Positions 4,910 through 7,083 of a DNA stretch of 7,083 nucleotides are shown in pieces. Under the pieces are notes generated by a model. That model worked only from the letters and a program-made list of their open reading frames with translations, had not been told where the DNA came from and did not search any database. This stretch comes from JALUUH01 sp964636675 (GTDB lineage Bacteria; Pseudomonadota; Gammaproteobacteria; S012-40), in assembly GCA_964636675.1 (NCBI GenBank), contig CAZWUO010000198.1:1-7083 (forward strand). Reading direction: 5' to 3'. Each line of letters opens with the position of its first letter. Within the stretch, counting starts at the first letter, position 1. Both the position numbers and the translations under genes were made by a program.

Positions 4910-6307
4910 CTACGCGACATTGCCCAATAATACCTGGGCCGCCAAACCAATGAGCACGGTTAAAAGCAAGCCAATAAACCACACTTGTTTGACCAAGGGC
5001 GTTACAAACGTCGGAGCGATATGTTTTGTTTTTGTCTCTGGCTCAATGCTTATCTCATCGGCTGATTGATACATCGGCACAACGATACGCAAGTAAACCG
5101 CCAGTGACAGCACGCTGTTGATGATCGCTATCACCACCAACCAAGTGAAACCCGTATCCATCGCCGCCGCAAACAATAAAAACTTGCCAACAAAACCAGC
5201 GAGTGGAGGAATGCCCGCTAAAGAAATCAAAAACACCACCATGGCGATACCGGTTAGCGGGTATTTTCGGCCCATATTTTTGAAGGAATCAAGACTGCGA
5301 CCTACCTGCATAATAATCGCAAAAGCACCCAGGTTCATCGCGGCGTAGGCGGCTGAAAAAACAATCAAGGATTCAAATGCCAAGGGACTCATGCCCACGG
5401 CGATAATGCCAAGCAAAAAATATCCGGCCTGGGCAATAGAAGAGTAAGCCAATAGACGCACCACATTTTGCTGCACGAGTGCGGCAAGATAACCGAAGGT
5501 CATGGTGAATACCGCGATCACCGCAATCACCCATTGCCAACCCGAGTCCAGGGGTAAATCTCGAACCGCTTGCGCTAACGCAAAGATAGCACCAATTTTG
5601 GGTACCACGGAAAGATAAGCCGCGATTGAAACCGGCGCACCTTCGTAGGCATCCGGCGCCCAGAAGTGGAACGGCACTAAGGCCGCCTTGTAACCTAAGC
5701 CGATAACCACGGTAATAAAGCCAATCGCGGCGAGTACCGGCGATTTTTCAAGAATACTGAGCTGGCTCAGCAAGGTTGAACCGGTTCCGCCAAACCAATA
5801 AGTTAAACCAAAAATCATCACACTAGCGGTGACCGAGGCAAACACAAAAAATTTCATCGCCGCTTCGGTGGCTGCGTCGTCTCGTGGATAGGCGACCAAT
5901 GCAAAAGAACCTAAGCTCGATAACAACACACCTAATACAATTAACATGGTGTCACCGGCTCCGGCCATGATTAACGAGGCAAGTGTCACCATAATAACCA
6001 ATACATAAGCCGTGCCTTCGCGATCACTGCCGCCGAGTTCGGCACGCACTAATAATATCGCCATTATCGTCGCGGGTAATAAGATGAGCTTGGCCCAGAT
6101 GCTTAATACATCGATGCGAAATGTTTCACTAAATGCCGTGGCCGTTTCGCCCAATAAGGGAATCGTGAATACCGTTGCTAAGGTGAGACCTATGATGGAT
6201 GCGATATAGGCGATTTTTGGCCGGCGCAACATTTCTGCCACCAACGCCGCAACCGCAGTCAACAACACAATGATCTCTGGGATCATTAAAGCTAGATCAT
6301 TATTCAT
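4910..6307 (-). CDS. nuoN: NADH-quinone oxidoreductase subunit N
   Basis: This 465-residue, highly hydrophobic protein is the ND2-type antiporter-like subunit of respiratory complex I, one of three proton-pumping membrane subunits. Length is normal and about 14 helices are expected. Family marks are GYKAALVPFHFWAPDAYEGAP (205-225), VVPKIGA (234-240), RLLAYSSIAQAGYFLLG (284-300) and GIPPLAGFVGKFLLF (365-379). Lys207, Lys237 and Lys375 line up with the functional lysines Lys217, Lys247 and Lys395 of E. coli NuoN. In helix 5 the usual G-x-E-L motif reads GVLL (126-129), so the customary glutamate seems replaced by Leu128, while Glu148 in TEAAMKFF is kept. The ATG shares one base with the nuoM stop (TAATG), implying translational coupling; this is the last nuo gene. 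Confidence 0.97.
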   Translation of the reverse strand: MNNDLALMIPEIIVLLTAVAALVAEMLRRPKIAYIASIIGLTLATVFTIPLLGETATAFSETFRIDVLSIWAKLILLPATIMAILLVRAELGGSDREGTAYVLVIMVTLASLIMAGAGDTMLIVLGVLLSSLGSFALVAYPRDDAATEAAMKFFVFASVTASVMIFGLTYWFGGTGSTLLSQLSILEKSPVLAAIGFITVVIGLGYKAALVPFHFWAPDAYEGAPVSIAAYLSVVPKIGAIFALAQAVRDLPLDSGWQWVIAVIAVFTMTFGYLAALVQQNVVRLLAYSSIAQAGYFLLGIIAVGMSPLAFESLIVFSAAYAAMNLGAFAIIMQVGRSLDSFKNMGRKYPLTGIAMVVFLISLAGIPPLAGFVGKFLLFAAAMDTGFTWLVVIAIINSVLSLAVYLRIVVPMYQSADEISIEPETKTKHIAPTFVTPLVKQVWFIGLLLTVLIGLAAQVLLGNVA

Positions 6308-7083
6308 TAAAATATCAACGCAGTCGTGGTTTGGTGGATAACATCAAGCACCCAGGACGGTGCTACCCCCAACACCACAATAAAAAATATTAACGGACTT
6401 AATGTGAATAATTCGCGTCGATCCAGATCAGGCATGTTATGCCATTTTTCATTTGGCTCACCGAGAAACACTTGGGCAATGGCTTTGAGGTATAAACCAG
6501 CGGTAATCACGATACCCAAAATAACCACAACTGCCCACGGCGCTTCTCTTAAGGTGGCGAGAAAAATTTGAAACTCAGCCGGAAAATGTGCCAGCCCGGG
6601 TAAGCCGAGTGACGCAAATGCCGCGACGATAAAAAACCAAGCCAACACAGGTGTGGTTTTTAACAAGCCACCGAATTGATCCATCTCACGGGTATGAGCG
6701 CGATCTTGTAACATGCCCACCAAGAAAAACAACGCGCCGGTAACGAGGCCGTGACTAATCATTTGCAATACCGAGCCATCCAGGGCGATAGCGCGTATCT
6801 CGGGATCAAGCGTCAATGCCGCAATCGCAACACCAACGATGATATAGCCCATGTGATTCACCGAAGTATAGGCAATCAAGCGTTTAAGATCCGTCTGTGC
6901 CAGCGCAGCAAATGCACCATAAATCGCCGCCACAATACCAACAATCAAAACCACAATAGCCGCCTCACGAAACGCATCGGGCGTCATCTGTAAGGCAAAA
7001 CGAACCAAACCATAAGTGCCAAATTTCAACATAACCCCCGCGAGAATAACGCTCGCGGCAGCCGGTGCTTGAACATGCGCGGC
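6307..7083 (-). CDS. nuoM: NADH-quinone oxidoreductase subunit M, C-terminal part (cut by window edge)
   Basis: The frame is open to the window edge and encodes the last 258 residues of NuoM, the ND4-type antiporter-like subunit of complex I; E. coli NuoM has about 509 residues, so roughly half is present. The visible start is AAHVQAPAAASVILAGVMLK, the conserved core around functional helices 7 and 8. It is followed by FAALAQTDLKRLIAYTSVNH, MGYIIVG, and later DQFGGL and FASLGLPGLAHFPAEFQIFL. The last segment differs from the common G-L-P-G-x-x-G-F-x-x-E-F form by having AHFPAE, but keeps the glutamate before F. Any ATG inside the window is internal, not the true start. The stop overlaps the nuoN start by one base. 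Confidence 0.96.
   Translation of the reverse strand, partial: AAHVQAPAAASVILAGVMLKFGTYGLVRFALQMTPDAFREAAIVVLIVGIVAAIYGAFAALAQTDLKRLIAYTSVNHMGYIIVGVAIAALTLDPEIRAIALDGSVLQMISHGLVTGALFFLVGMLQDRAHTREMDQFGGLLKTTPVLAWFFIVAAFASLGLPGLAHFPAEFQIFLATLREAPWAVVVILGIVITAGLYLKAIAQVFLGEPNEKWHNMPDLDRRELFTLSPLIFFIVVLGVAPSWVLDVIHQTTTALIF

Noticed and set aside
6326..6993. Plus-strand open frames across nuoM and nuoN (also 5118-5348 and 6012-6209)
   Set aside because: They are antisense shadows of the strongly conserved complex I genes, with no plausible protein pattern.

Overview
The window looks like a gammaproteobacterial chromosome segment. This rests on the right-hand part, which carries the end of a Nuo (NADH:quinone oxidoreductase) operon, nuoM-nuoN, followed by a DNA-3-methyladenine glycosylase gene, all on the minus strand. 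Base composition changes along the window: the line 5221-5280 inside nuoN has 26 G/C of 60, while 2581-2640 inside the accessory part has 14 of 60. I cannot name a genus.

Layout, read in the direction of transcription from the right edge (everything coding is on the minus strand): nuoM (cut by the window edge) and nuoN overlap by one base; a glycosylase gene follows 60 bases later. Next comes a roughly 460-base AT-rich gap with two imperfect palindromes, one resembling an integron attC site. Then an accessory block begins: kwaA and kwaB, which I read as a Kiwa anti-phage defence pair. kwaB runs into a 165-base concentric palindrome, a MITE-like element, that supplies its stop codon. On the other side of that element is the C-terminal half of a HigB-type toxin gene, followed by an intact higA antitoxin gene. 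After that lie a decayed RAYT/IS200-like transposase fragment (with a stop codon and a frameshift), an intact brnT-brnA toxin-antitoxin operon, and an intact Phd/YefM-ParE operon.

The intact modules use compact translational coupling (overlaps of 4, 11 and 20 bases). brnTA has a 19-base near-perfect palindrome lying between and overlapping its promoter elements, as expected for autoregulation by the BrnA antitoxin. phd-parE has a consensus -35 box 17 bases from a reasonable -10.

The main anomalies are three. (1) The MITE-like element joins two unrelated broken genes: kwaB lacks its 3' end and higB lacks its 5' half. That is what recombination between two copies, or a deletion next to one copy, would leave. 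(2) A 22-base motif occurs 8 bases after the stop codons of both brnA and higA, with a diverged third version after parE, hinting at cassette-like boundaries. (3) NuoN appears to lack the glutamate usually found in transmembrane helix 5. Nothing here is a clearly new system. The Kiwa pair is known biology, probably damaged; the chimeric junction and the module-end repeats are the points most worth checking.
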